In this document: positions 46,727 to 57,448 of the stretch, one piece after another
Numbering within the stretch: the first letter of the stretch is position 1
Layout of the letters: each line of letters starts with the position of its first letter
Assembly: GCA_964036665.1 (NCBI GenBank)
Contig: OZ038531.1
Span: 7,068,168-7,132,167 of the forward strand
DNA: 64,000 nucleotides
Source of the DNA: Gordius sp. MW1
Lineage: Eukaryota; Nematomorpha; Gordioida; Gordea; Gordiidae
Direction of reading: 5' to 3'
Notes under the pieces: model-generated
Told to the model about the DNA's origin: nothing
Database searches by the model: none
Seen by the model: the letters and a program-made list of their open reading frames with translations, nothing else
Translations under genes and position numbers: made by a program

Positions 46727-49700
46727 ATATACAATTCCATCAATATAATCCTACCGATAGTTTTGACTTATACTTGTCACAATTCAACCATTTTCACAAT
46801 GTTATCGGTTGCGATAAAAAATCCTTATTTCTATCCGTTATAGGTACCGAAAATTTCGAATTACTTACAAACCTTATTGCCCCCCAGGACCCTGCAAACC
46901 TTCCTTTTGAAGAATTATGTTTAGCCCTAAAAAACTTTTATTCTCCCAAATTAAACCCAATCGTACAACGCTACAAATTTAATAAGTTGTCCCAAATGGA
47001 TGATGAAACCATCGATGCATTTACAGCAAGATTAAAGGGGGTGGCAATCCATTGCGAATTCGGATCGAACCTTGAAAGTAGCCTCCGTGATAGGTTTGTA
47101 GCTGGATTAAAGAAAACAAAGATTGTTGAACGCCTTTTAGGCATAGAAAATTTGACATGGCAAATTGCGCTGGACACCTCTCGCGCCATGGAAAGGGCAG
47201 AACTACAATCGCAATTATTGAATCATTCGGAAACAATTCATTTGGTAAAACCCAGGTCCTTAAATTATTGTTATTCATGCGGGGGGAATCATAATCGGGC
47301 CATGTGTAAATTTCGAACTGCAGTTTGTTTTAAATGTCAAAAAAAGGGACACATTGGAAAAATATGCAAGAGCGAATGCAGTGTTACGCATCATCAAGTG
47401 AATTATTTGAAGGGATATTCGTCATTTCCCACTTATACATTAAAGGTAAATGATCTAGATGTTAATTTTGAAATTGATACAGGGTCATCAGTGACAATGG
47501 TGAATGGAGGAAACATTGTAGTACGGAACGTTTCTCCACTCAAAACTATCTTAAAGAGCTATAATGGTACAACCATACCAACGAAAGGGAAAACCGAGGT
47601 GACAGTATCTGAAAATGGCAAACGATTTAAATTGCCGTTAATCGTATCAGAAGGCCATGGCCACAACATATTAGGACGCGATTGGTTGCAACATTTTCCC
47701 CATATCCTAATTCAACTGGCACATAAATGGATTAAAGATGATACCACTCCCTCTTCAATCAATATGGTTAATTGTTACAATAATTTGAATGATATTACTA
47801 ACAAATATTCTTCGTTATTTGATAATAAATCCACCGGAGTTATTGATTTTTATACAACACTTAAACTTAAACCCGAATCCTCTCCTAAATTTTTTCGGCC
47901 CAGACCAATCCCTTATTTTATTAAAGAAAAAGTGGATAAGGAGTTAGACCGACTAGTTAATGAAGGGGTTTTGAAATCTGTAAAATATGCCGACTATGCA
48001 GCGCCCATTGTTACTGTTCTTAAAAAAAATGGGGGATTACGAATTTGTGGAGATTTCCGAAATTTGAATAATAATCTAGTTGTTGAAAAATACCCTCTTC
48101 CCCGAATCCAAGACTTGTTTTCTAAATTAGCAGGTTTTAGATATTTCTCCATATTAGACCTAAAGGAAGCTTATTATCAAATTAAAATTACTGAAAAATC
48201 ACAAAATATTTTAACAATTAATACCCACAGAGGACTTTTTCAATATACTCGACTTCCATTCGGAATTGCTTCTGCCCCAGCGATATTTCAGCGCTTCATA
48301 GACTCATTATTTAGGAACATTAATGGTGTAGTATGTTATTTAGACGACATTATCGTGTCTGGGAAAACAATTGAGGATCACAATAAAAATCTCGAAATAG
48401 TGTTTAAAATATTGGATGAGGCTAATATAAAATTAAAACGAGAAAAATGTAATTTTTTACAAAAATCAATTGAATATCTTGGACATATAATAAACGAGGA
48501 AGGAATTCACACAACTAACAAAAATACTAAGGCAATTATAAATGCTCCTGACCCTACATCAATTAAAGAATTACAATCTTTCTTAGGCATGGCTACCTAT
48601 TATGCTAAGTTTATACAAAATTTTTCGACTCTAGCACAACCGTTGTATAAATTATTAAGAAAATCAGTGAAATGGAATTGGACACAAGATTGTATAAATG
48701 CCATTAATAAAATAAAGAAAAAAATAATTAATGCTCCTGTTTTAGTTCATTTTAATCCTCAATTACCATTGCTACTCTCCACCGATGCTTCAGCGGAAGG
48801 TATCGGCGCCGTTTTATCACATGAAATTAAGGGGTACGAGCATCCCATTTCTTTTGCCTCGCGCACACTCAACGCTGCGGAGAGAAATTACAGCCAAATT
48901 GAAAAAGAAGCGTTAGCCATTATATTTGCATTTCAAAAATTTCGAGAATACATTTATGGCCAAACCTTCACTCTAGTAACAGACCACAAACCACTATTAT
49001 CAATATTTAATCAAACCAAAAACGTACCTCAAGCTGTATCGGCGCGACTTCAACGATGGGCTTTATTTACAACACCGTACCAATTTAATATTAGATATAA
49101 GAATACCAAAGAAAACGCTCGTGCAGATATGCTCTCAAGGTTAGCTGTTCCGGACGAAACAATATCTCAAGAGGGAGATATTTGTGCTATTTACGAAGAA
49201 ACATTTAAGCAATTACCAATTACATCGGCAGATGTGGCCAGACATACCCGTCAAGATCCTGTTCTAGGACAAGTATATAATTACGTACTTCACGGTTGGC
49301 CCAAAAAAGTGGAATCGGAACTAGTCGTGTACCATCAACGCCAAAAAGAATTAACAACGCTAAAAGGATGCCTTTTCTGGGGATATAGGGTGGTCATTCC
49401 ACAAAAATTAAGAAAAGATATTTTATATATGCTCCATTTAGGCCATCCTGGTATGACCCGCTCTAGGATTCTAGCCCGTCAACATTTATGGTATCCAGGT
49501 ATCGATAAGGACATCCAAAATTACGTTAATAATTGTAAAAATTGCCAAGAGTGGTTTTCTGGAACACCAGAATTAGCTCCCCAAAAATGGACAAACCCTG
49601 GTAAACCTTGGTCTAGGCTACATTTAGATTTTTGTGGTTCTATTCACGGTTATTATTATCTAATTTTGGTCGATGCATATACCAAATGGCCAGAGATATT

Positions 49701-50610
49701 CCCTATGACCAGCATTAGTGCATCGTGCACTATCAATGCCCTCGAATCGATATTTGCTCGTTTCGGACTACCTAATTCCATTGTTTCAGATAATGGTCCA
49801 CAATTTACAAGTGCTGAATTCAAGGGATATTGCAAAAAAAATAATATTCGAAACATTTATTCAAGTCCTTACCACCCTCGTTCTAATGGAGAAGCCGAAC
49901 GTTTTATTCGAACCTTTAAAAATTTCCTATATAAGTCGCAAAATTTTAAAAATGATAAATTATTTAATTTCTTGTTTTCTTACAGGAATACTATCCATCC
50001 TACAACTGGTTTTACCCCAGCAGATTTGTTAATCAAAATTCACCCCTTAAGTTTGTTTAGTTTTTTAAAACCACACATGATGGTAGGGGAACTTGAAGAA
50101 GATAATTTTATTAGAAGAAAATTTTTAATCGGTGACAAAGTCTGGGTGAGAGATTTTACAAGTAGTGACAAATTGTGGTGCAAAGGAGTCGTTCGTAAAA
50201 TACTTGGTCCCGTTTCTTACGTAATCGAAACAGAAGAAGGTATGATGTGGAAAAGACATGGCGACCACATAAGGAAACGATCGGATACAATCATGGAAGA
50301 AGACTTGCCTACACAGGTGACAACGCCCTGCCCCTCTCCTTCTACAGACTTGGCAAATGATTCACCATTTGACGATTACAGCACGGAGCAAGCTAGTTTT
50401 TCACGTACACCACCTATGACGCCCTCCATTAATACTCTTCCATCTACGACCCTTCCTTTTAACTCGCCACCATCCACATCTTCGACGATACCACTTACGT
50501 CCCCGCCCCGTTTGCCGATCGATCCTGACGTAGTTGGACTACCTTCACCTACACTACCACGACGGTCGACCCGAATTAAATACCCGATGCAAAGATACGG
50601 AATCGATTAA
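46708..50610 (+). CDS. gag-pol: Gypsy gag-pol polyprotein, 1300 residues, single frame
   Basis: Encodes capsid, protease, reverse transcriptase/RNase H and integrase for cytoplasmic replication and nuclear integration. Gag about 1-185, then two CCHC zinc knuckles (residues 188-200, CX2CX3HX4C; 207-220, CX2CX4HX4C). Protease active site DTGSSVT (D257). RT from about 395: RICGDFRNLN (445), LDLKEAYYQI (483) and YLDDIIVSG (544; D546/D547). RNase H: STDASAEGIG (D693), E733, TDHKPL (D759). Integrase: H910/H913 and C943/C946 zinc site, HLDF (D974), SDNGPQF (D1028), NGEAERF (E1064), and a GPVSYVI module near 1168. The tail from about 1200 is rich in Ser, Thr and Pro. No gag-pol frameshift or stop, so both are made as one fusion. 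All catalytic residues are present. Confidence 0.97.
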   Translation: MARSNSNIQFHQYNPTDSFDLYLSQFNHFHNVIGCDKKSLFLSVIGTENFELLTNLIAPQDPANLPFEELCLALKNFYSPKLNPIVQRYKFNKLSQMDDETIDAFTARLKGVAIHCEFGSNLESSLRDRFVAGLKKTKIVERLLGIENLTWQIALDTSRAMERAELQSQLLNHSETIHLVKPRSLNYCYSCGGNHNRAMCKFRTAVCFKCQKKGHIGKICKSECSVTHHQVNYLKGYSSFPTYTLKVNDLDVNFEIDTGSSVTMVNGGNIVVRNVSPLKTILKSYNGTTIPTKGKTEVTVSENGKRFKLPLIVSEGHGHNILGRDWLQHFPHILIQLAHKWIKDDTTPSSINMVNCYNNLNDITNKYSSLFDNKSTGVIDFYTTLKLKPESSPKFFRPRPIPYFIKEKVDKELDRLVNEGVLKSVKYADYAAPIVTVLKKNGGLRICGDFRNLNNNLVVEKYPLPRIQDLFSKLAGFRYFSILDLKEAYYQIKITEKSQNILTINTHRGLFQYTRLPFGIASAPAIFQRFIDSLFRNINGVVCYLDDIIVSGKTIEDHNKNLEIVFKILDEANIKLKREKCNFLQKSIEYLGHIINEEGIHTTNKNTKAIINAPDPTSIKELQSFLGMATYYAKFIQNFSTLAQPLYKLLRKSVKWNWTQDCINAINKIKKKIINAPVLVHFNPQLPLLLSTDASAEGIGAVLSHEIKGYEHPISFASRTLNAAERNYSQIEKEALAIIFAFQKFREYIYGQTFTLVTDHKPLLSIFNQTKNVPQAVSARLQRWALFTTPYQFNIRYKNTKENARADMLSRLAVPDETISQEGDICAIYEETFKQLPITSADVARHTRQDPVLGQVYNYVLHGWPKKVESELVVYHQRQKELTTLKGCLFWGYRVVIPQKLRKDILYMLHLGHPGMTRSRILARQHLWYPGIDKDIQNYVNNCKNCQEWFSGTPELAPQKWTNPGKPWSRLHLDFCGSIHGYYYLILVDAYTKWPEIFPMTSISASCTINALESIFARFGLPNSIVSDNGPQFTSAEFKGYCKKNNIRNIYSSPYHPRSNGEAERFIRTFKNFLYKSQNFKNDKLFNFLFSYRNTIHPTTGFTPADLLIKIHPLSLFSFLKPHMMVGELEEDNFIRRKFLIGDKVWVRDFTSSDKLWCKGVVRKILGPVSYVIETEEGMMWKRHGDHIRKRSDTIMEEDLPTQVTTPCPSPSTDLANDSPFDDYSTEQASFSRTPPMTPSINTLPSTTLPFNSPPSTSSTIPLTSPPRLPIDPDVVGLPSPTLPRRSTRIKYPMQRYGID

Positions 50611-50621
50611 GGGGAAAGAAA
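50611..50621 (+). promoter_or_regulatory. Polypurine tract of the Gypsy element
   Basis: GGGGAAAGAAA lies between the gag-pol stop codon (TAA 50608-50610) and the 3' LTR start at 50622. It primes plus-strand DNA synthesis in LTR elements. Confidence 0.85.
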
Positions 50622-50925
50622 TGCTGTAGCTCGCCTTTTCCCATACTCAAATTAAGCCTTTTCCCATACTCAAATTAAGCCTTTTCCCATACTCAAATTA
50701 ACTCATTAGTGCTTTTCCTTTTTAGTTAATACTCCCACACTCTCACCCATTAGTTATAATATCATTAGTTACTTTCCCACACTCTCACCATGATTTGAGT
50801 TCGCATTCATTATTGTAATTAAGTACATTATTATTCCCACGCTTTTTCCTATATATTACCAAATTATCGCATAAATGGATTCTTGGATTTTTTCCCTTTC
50901 TTACGCATTTTATTACGCTATAAAA
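50622..50925 (+). repeat. 3' LTR of the Gypsy element
   Basis: 304 bp. I see no difference from 46403-46706. Confidence 0.95.
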
Positions 50926-51420
50926 GTTTCTAAGCAAACTTCCCCCGGTCAAATACATGATTTTGGTTAAAAAGTGGAACTTCTTAGCGCACCAGTTTCG
51001 GAGAGGCTCCCTCAACCTCTGCATGTCCACTTTTATGTGGAGACTCCCCCAATTAGGATACCGGAAATACCGTGGGACGTGGGCTTACAACACGTCGAGA
51101 GAATTAAACGGCATAGTACTTCAACCCGGCCAACTAAACGCGATCTTCTTAGACAGGAACGCTTGGAAAAAGTTTGTCATCAATCACCTAGCCTACGAAT
51201 TTCCTGCCAACACGCAAAAAAATTTGATTACCGTCCATAAACCACTAAGCCCACTTCCCGCAGTCTGTCAATATTCAAGCAGGTACCAGTGTGCAATCTA
51301 GCGAGGCAAACTATAGCTTATTTCCAGTAATTGCCGTAGATGGTATGTAAATTTTTGTTTACTGACTTGCTGCACTTCTATGCCTGTACTATTGTGACAT
51401 CTAGTCCAATAAGCCCTCCT

Positions 51421-51472
51421 ACACATCTCTAAAGATGTAGATAGTCATCTATCTACATCTTTAGAGATGTGT
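51421..51472. repeat. Apex of the giant palindrome
   Basis: ACACATCTCTAAAGATGTAG plus ATAG (51421-51444) and its exact reverse complement (51449-51472) are separated by TCAT (51445-51448). Similarity continues outward on both sides without a gap (CCAATA(A/G)GCCCTC). Confidence 0.95.
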
Positions 51473-54400
51473 ATGAGGGCCTATTGGACTAGATGTCACA
51501 ATAGTACAGGCATAGAGGTGCCGCAAGTCAGTAGGCAGCACACTCCGTTTATGTAAAAATTATAAGTCTAACAAAAATTTACATACCATCTACGGCAATT
51601 ACTGGAAATAAGCGATAGTTTGCCTCGTTCGATTGCACACTTATACTTGCTTGAATATTGTCAGACTGCGGGAAGAGGGCTTGGTTTATGGATGGTAATC
51701 AAATTTTTTGGCGTGTTGGCAGGAAATTTGTAGGCTAGGTGATTGGTGACAAACCTTTTCCAAGCGTTCCTATTTAAGAAGATCGCGTCTAGTTGGCCGG
51801 GTTGAAGTACTATGCCGTTTAATTCTCTCGACGTGTTGTAGGTCCACGTTCCACGGCATTTCCGGTATCCTAATTGGCGGAATCTCCACAGTAAAGTAGA
51901 CATGCAGAGGTTGGGCAAGCCTCTCCGAAACTGGTGCGCTAAGAAGTTCCACTTTTTAATCAAAATCATGTATTTGACTGGGGGAAGTTTGCATAGAAAC
52001 CATAAATTCTCATTCCTAATTATTCTTGGGTAGAAGATTTGACAGACAATTCTCAACATTTTGTTCACCTTTGTTTGTATGATTTTGATTGAGCTTGTCT
52101 TGAGGTTCCAGGTCTCACAGCCGTAAAAGAGTACTGGGAGAATTAAGGTTTTGTATAGGCGAAGTTTGGTGTTTCTTGAGAACACTTTGCAGTTTTATGT
52201 TGCATTGTTTGAACCTGTAGGTAGCCTTTGTTATTTTTTTTGAGACATCTAGCGTGGTGTACTTGTCCGCGCACAGAGACACACCAAGGTATTTAGCTTG
52301 GTCCGAGGGTTTAATAATGGAATTATGGCTCATGATACTCGCATTGGGTTGCGGGTTAAGGGCAAGTAGTGTGGATTTTTCTGCGTTGATGATCAGGCCT
52401 CCTCCCATATCTATCATGCATGTTTTGTAGGTTGGTCAATGAGTCGGAGATTAACCAGATATCATTGGCACACAAAAGAGACGAGATCCTCGTGTTGTTA
52501 CTCAACAGCAAGCCATCGCTTGGGAATATGGATCTCTTCAGTATTAGGTTCAAAACCGAGATGAAGATAAGAGGGGATAAGGGGCACCCCTGCCTAACAC
52601 CTGAGTTTGGAGTGATGGTGTTTGCGAGCAGCTGGTAATGTCTGACAAAGAGTTTTTGGTTTTCATATAGCATGAAAATAAGTCTTATGATTTTTTTTGG
52701 TAGTCCCAGTAGACAAAGGGTTTCCCATATAGATAAATGTTGGATCGAGTCAAATGCCTTGGAGATGTCAAGGAAGAGTATGTACAGGGGGCTTTTTGCG
52801 CAGTTAGACTTGTCGATCGAGTTTTGATGGTTAATATATGCTCGGTTGTTGTGCGCGAGCTTCTGAAGCCTGCTTGTGTGTTATTTATTTTATTGTCCAT
52901 GTACGATTTAACTCGGTGGTAGAGTATGTTTATGACAATTTTTGAGGTGACATTTATTAATGCTATACCTCTGTAGTTATTGGGGTCAAGGTGGTTGCCT
53001 TTTTTGAAGACTTTTATCAGAACACTGCTAGACCATGATTCGGGCAGTTGTTCGATCGTCTATATCCTTTCAAATAATGGTTGTAGGAGCTGGGAAGAGG
53101 TTTTACAATTGGCCTTGTAGAGTTCGGCTGAGATTCCTTCTTTGTCGGTAGCTTTGTGGTTCCTAAGTTTTTTTATGGTTTGCATGATCTCGTAACCGTA
53201 GGGGGTTGGTAATCTATGTTGGCCTCGCCAGGGCCTTTGAAGTCCTTGATAAAACCTGTATAAATATCTGTATATGGGAATGGGGTGGGGAAGGAAAGGA
53301 TGTCGCGGAAGTGTTTTTCCCATAATTTCAGTTGAACTATGGAATCTTTGGGTTTGGGGTTGGAGGTTGCAATTGGATGCTCGTTCTAACTTAGGTTCAA
53401 GCCTTTAGTTAGGGCTTTTACGTTTTTATAAAGTTTGTGGTACTGTTCGTTTTACTCGCAACTTCTGCTTCTTTTATTATATCAGCCGCGTATATCCTCT
53501 TATCGCGTTGCATACTGGCCTTTATAAGCTTGTTGATTGCTTTAAGACGTTCTTTCTTAAGTTTGGCTGATGATCTGGTTATTGCGCTCCTCTCATCCAT
53601 AAGGCGAAGGGATTCCTAGGAGAGTGATTTGTTATGATGGGGGGGGGGGGGGGGTTTTAAGTTAAGCGATGATGTGATTAGGCTTTCTGTTATCCAAGCG
53701 CTTTGTCCCTCGATGGTCATGTTAATTGGTTGTGGTGTTGACTCAATCTCTTTTGCAGGTTTTCGTTGAATAATTTAATACTCTCAGCGTCGTTTGGGCC
53801 TTGCGCGAGCCTTTTTTGAGGTGTTATGTAGCGATGATGACGTGGTATAGATATCTGCCTCTAACGTGTGGTGCTCCGATGATATGTAGGGGTTAGGGTA
53901 GGATGCGTAATTTCTAACAGTCTTTTTGTATTTGAATTCGGTCAGGATGTGGTCGATTTAAGAGCCTGAGGCCCTATCAGACCTTTTGTGGTAGCTAGTT
54001 ATGGAATTTAATGTGGAGAAAGTTGATCGAATGGACCATTTGTGTTCATTACACCACTTGATCAGGATTTTGCCATTTCTGTTAGTGTGGCCAAGGGTAT
54101 TAGGTCCCACACATGAGGGGTGGGATTTTGTGGATGATACCACAGAAGCGTTGAAGTCCCTAAAAAGGATTTTAATGTCTTTTTTGGGGAGATAGGATAT
54201 ATGCTGATGGATGTTTTGAAAAAATTGAACGATGTATATTTTTTTGATAGTTTTGAGGTAGGGCAATAAATGTTAATAAAGGTTAGCCGTTTGTTTTTTT
54301 GTTAGTTTCAAGGGTTAATGTAATGATTGTCTGGGAGACGGGGTTATGAGAAATAATATGGAGTGAGTTCTTAACTACTATGGAGACTCCTGCAACATTC

Positions 54401-55270
54401 TCTGTTTTTGCACCTGAATTATATGATGTGAAGCCATGAAACTTATATAAGCCATCCTCTTTGACTCTCGTTTGCTGTAGAAGGAGGACATGTTTATTAT
54501 GGATTCTCATGAATGTTTATATGTCATCCCATTTGTCCTTGACAGTATTCACTTTTATAGATGCGACTTGCAGTTTCATTTTATAGCGAATGATGGAAGC
54601 GTTAAGCGGGGAAACTATGAAGAGAGGTAGCTAGCGATTATTTGATTGTTTAGGAACGATGAGTCCGTATGGTGTTGAATGGGGAGAGCGAGCGAGGTCC
54701 CGCTTGTGGTTAGATAAAAATTCCAACAACTAAAAGTTTAAAGTTTAAGATTATCCATTGCGTTGTCGTGCAGAGACGGGGATCATTGAATAATTACGCT
54801 AAATTATAGTAGAGCCGTTAAGTAGTACGATAACGCTGAGTTCGGATTGTGTAAGTTTTGTATAAGAGGAATGTCTTAGTGAAAGATGGGTGCATACGTG
54901 CGTGCACTGAAATTTGGAAAAATTAAAGCGAAGAAAATTAAAACGCACGCGATTCGATCAGGGCAAAGTAAAAATTTCGTGCTGGAAGGAATTAAAGGAG
55001 TTTTATTGCATGGCTTGGCCATCAACATTTAAAGTTAGCATAATAGTCGTGCCCATATTTATTTTCCATTCTTTTGTTTATAAGGCATAGGGGCGAGCTC
55101 TGAAATCCAGACAGTGCGCCATGATTAGTTGCATACGCCTGGATAATGTAGGAAGGGAGGATAAATTAGAAGGTGATGAACCCGTAACTAGACACAAGGC
55201 TAAATTTAGCTTGTGCTAAATAATTTTTATCTTTTTTATTTGTGTTTTGGCGGGCCCTTTTCAAAAAAGG
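51449..55270 (-). mobile_element. APE-type LINE (family 3), right copy
   Basis: Uninterrupted counterpart of the left-arm LINE, in tail-to-tail orientation. The leader begins near 55270 and the 3' region runs into the palindrome apex. It shows the pre-insertion sequence for the Gypsy site. A G run (53639-53654) marks the linker region, matching the C run at 44758-44769. Confidence 0.8.
51661..54579 (-). pseudogene. LINE family 3 endonuclease-RT, right copy, broken
   Basis: Start MKLQVASIN at 54579. Endonuclease parts: NKHVLLLQQTRVKEDGLY, then HGFTSYNSG (54510-54400), and ILFRDFNASV (about 54170). RT: NYRGIALIN (about 52975), QAGFRSSRTTTEHILTIK (52870-52820), VRQGCPLSPLIFI (about 52590) and LLCANDIWLIS, where the catalytic FADD is altered to CAND (about 52470), so this copy lacks the active-site pair. 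C-terminal frame 52185-51661 contains LFYGCETWNLKTSS, IFYPRI and WNFLAHQFRRG. Multiple frameshifts. Confidence 0.85.
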
Positions 55271-56705
55271 CGCCGGCCATTCATGGTAGTAGGAGTAGGC
55301 GTCTGCTTCCGAAACAGATTAGAACTATATATAAGTGAAGCTAGTAGGGAGGACGTAGTTTTATGTATGCTGTATATTTGGCAGGGAGAGTTTCTGTGTT
55401 ACAAGAAATCGAGGCTGGATAGGAGGTCTCACAGCCAAAACATGGAGGGAGAGGATTGGGGGCATGTTGATAAATCAAAGTTGTTTAATTCTAACTACTA
55501 AAATGATTGAAAAGTATAATGGAACAGAAATAAAAATAAAAAATTTTGCAGTTTTTACTGTAAAATATAATTTTGTAATTTTAGGTTCTAATTATAATAA
55601 TGGCTGGAGAAATATCAGAAAGGGAATTTTTAGACTTATATTAAAATTCATAGTTCATGTATAAATCTTATTTTCCAAGATATAACAAATAAACATTAGT
55701 TGCATTTTGATAAATAAAAGGAAATTAAATTAGTGATGCCAAAAGGAAATTAAATTAGTGATGCTAACATTGGCTTATTTATTTTATAGGATTATTTTGG
55801 CGGGTTAACTTTATAGTCAAATAAAAATAATAAATCTTAAAATTTAATATGATTCTACTATCAAAGTTTTCCAATGCAAATGTTTATATTTGGAAAGTTC
55901 TTAATTAAAGTATAAATAAATCTTACTGCTTAAATTCATGACAAAACCACATTTAAATTTTGGTCATGGGACCCAGGAATATCAAACTTTTAATGAACTA
56001 TATCAGTGGTCTAGAGGTTTAAGGGCAAAATAGTAAAGCTATATTTACATTTCTTTATTATGTGGTTATTCTGATTTTATTAATAAGCTGGTAGAAAGTA
56101 ATTTATCAAGAATATCTAATATTTATAATGGTGAGGCCTTTTTAATATTATATCCTTATCTCAAAATCTATTTTATCAAGAACCTAGAGAGTTCTTTATT
56201 GGCAATATTCCAACTCAAGGATTAAATATGTGTCCTGTTATAATAACAATCATATTTAAGCCAAATAATTTCATTTAATGATTTAGATTTATAGGCTTAA
56301 AATAGTAGAGATGTGTTTGAAATATAATAATTTGAAACTAGTTTTTATGAAAGCATGAGAAATTAAAATATTAGGTTATTGAGCAATGAATTAAATTTAA
56401 TAAAATGTTTAGATTAAGGCTTAAAAAATTGGCATAGGCCAAATATGATAAATCAACAAAGCAAACATATTATTTATATTCATTCGTTATGCTTATGTAT
56501 GGTAAATAACATGTAATATATAGGAATATAAATGCAAATGAAACTAAATTTGAAATTAGGCAAAGACCTTTTATCAATATAATAAAGCATTCAATATAGA
56601 GAAATGAATATCATAACTTAATAAGCAATTAAAACAAGCATTAGTTATATTTAATGGATCAATGAGTAACAAAACATACAGCAATAATATACCTTGGTCT
56701 CTTAT

Positions 56706-57236
56706 TGACCTACCATTTTTGGTAACAGACTTTATAACTTTGAGCAATGTACCCTCCATGTACACTCCATGTATGTTGAGAATGGAACCCAAGGTTCGAT
56801 CATCAACTCATCCCATATCGTTTAAAGACCCATTTGCATTTAAATTATTTATTAACCAAGTTTAAAAATTAAAATATGCTCAATCCTCAAAGTTTACAGG
56901 ACATTCAATTCAGCAAGATGGTTTTCGGCAAGTTGACGGGCCACCTTTTCGAAATCTCGATTTAATTTTAGCGCCGAATGTCTTTTGCGAAAAAGCCTTT
57001 AAGGTAAACGCCAAAAAGAAGATGGAAAACATACATACAGATAGGACTTCCGATGCAAGAAAATCACCAATTGTGAAATAGTAGTGTGGAATTGGATTCT
57101 TTGGAAATAATCGCTGAATGCTCGACCGATGGATTTTAATATACAATGCCTTACAAAAAAATGAAGATAAACTTACATTTTTAATTTTTACACTTTTAAT
57201 TTTTTATATAAAATTTTACATCAATTTAAGGCTACC
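56706..57236. other. AT-rich DNA right of the palindrome, no gene
   Basis: No supportable gene. No similarity to the sequence left of 41877. Confidence 0.4.
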
Positions 57237-57448
57237 CAAGTTCAGTGGAATAGGAAGGAGGACCTAATGCCAGACCTGATGGAATTTGGAGTGTGCACAC
57301 TCAAACAATATTAGAAGTTTTATCCTGAAGGAGGAGGTAACTCAAGATCAGTGGAATAAGATGGAGGACCTAATGCCAAATCTGCTGAAATTTGAGGTTA
57401 TAACACTCAAACAATGAAAAGTAGGATTCGGAAGGAGGAGGTAAATTT
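57237..57448. repeat. Tandem duplication, about 106-bp unit
   Basis: CAAG(A/T)TCAGTGGAATA, then GGAGGACCTAATGCC and ACACTCAAACAAT, occur at 57237 and again at 57343. Both end in a GGAGGAGGTAA block. Moderate divergence; no gene recognised. Confidence 0.8.

Larger units (their letters stand above)
46403..50925 (+). mobile_element. Complete Ty3/Gypsy LTR retrotransposon, 4523 bp, apparently intact
   Basis: Two 304-bp LTRs identical by eye, a 5-bp target duplication, a primer-binding site position two bases after the 5' LTR, one uninterrupted gag-pol frame, and a polypurine tract GGGGAAAGAAA directly before the 3' LTR. The order protease-RT-RNase H-integrase is that of Ty3/Gypsy. No env-like frame. 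Identical LTRs and an open frame mean it inserted very recently and could be active. It interrupts an older LINE. Confidence 0.97.
46398..50930 (+). repeat. 5-bp target duplication GTTTC flanking the Gypsy element
   Basis: GTTTC at 46398-46402 and 50926-50930. The right palindrome arm has the empty site (TATGGTTTCTATGCAAAC on the minus strand, near 51993). Confidence 0.92.
43856..51300 (+). pseudogene. LINE family 3 endonuclease-RT, left copy, broken
   Basis: MKLQVASINVNTVKDE at 43856, then frameshifts. Endonuclease pieces: GAGVSIVGKDSLH (44013), a degenerate RDFNASVESS (44243) and SGSQIDHILTEFY (44437). Linker with basic KLKKERLKAINKLIKAS (44845). RT: LIKIFKKGN and NNYRGIALIN (45417), FLDISKAFDSI (45624; first Asp), RQGCPLSPLIFI (45785) and SLLFADDICLIS (45899; Asp pair). 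C-terminus: LFYGCETWNLKTSS (46268) and IFYPRI (46359). After the Gypsy it continues WNFLAHQFRRGSLN (about 50975). Stops at 43908, 44173, 44597, 45178 and 45716 and frame shifts disable it. Confidence 0.85.
41877..51444 (+). repeat. Left arm of the giant palindrome
   Basis: Matches 51449-56705 as reverse complement from the CCAAGGTAT motif (41879) to the apex, apart from the Gypsy insertion at 46403-50925. It contains about 1.3 kb of AT-rich DNA (41877-43190) and then a plus-strand LINE. Paired landmarks: 42361-42540 with 56041-56220, the CCTCCCCTCC stretch at 43035 with 55440, and LINE codons throughout. Without the Gypsy and its 5-bp duplication the arm is about 5.04 kb, against about 5.26 kb on the right. 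Outside 41877 similarity stops abruptly. Confidence 0.93.
43190..51444 (+). mobile_element. APE-type LINE (family 3), left copy, split by the Gypsy element
   Basis: A leader from about 43190 precedes the first ATG at 43856. Coding remnants run to 46402 and resume at 50931-51300, after the Gypsy element and its duplicated GTTTC. The 3' region continues to the palindrome apex, so the true 3' end and any tail are not seen. Related to the LINE at 59183 (shared NYRGI, TTEHILTxKNLID and IFYP motifs). The clade is unresolved; YGCETW favours an RTE-like group. Confidence 0.8.
51449..56705 (-). repeat. Right arm of the giant palindrome
   Basis: Reverse complement of the left arm, with scattered substitutions and small gaps but no Gypsy insertion. 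It contains the minus-strand LINE copy and about 1.4 kb of AT-rich DNA (55270-56705) matching 41877-43190. Similarity stops at about 56705 (ACCTTGG). Divergence between arms rules out a simple fold-back sequencing artefact. Confidence 0.93.

Noticed and set aside
46971-50032. Antisense and shifted open frames within the Gypsy gag-pol region
   Set aside because: Overlap a 1300-codon frame with complete domains; none has recognisable features.
55247-55664. Two short frames right of the LINE as host genes
   Set aside because: They lie in the palindrome arm; the mirror region at 43.0-43.2 kb does not preserve the frames.
41877-56705. Fold-back chimera from DNA amplification as the source of the palindrome
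   Set aside because: Such artefacts give identical arms. Here the arms differ by substitutions and gaps and only one has the Gypsy insertion. Not fully excluded as a misassembly of haplotypes.
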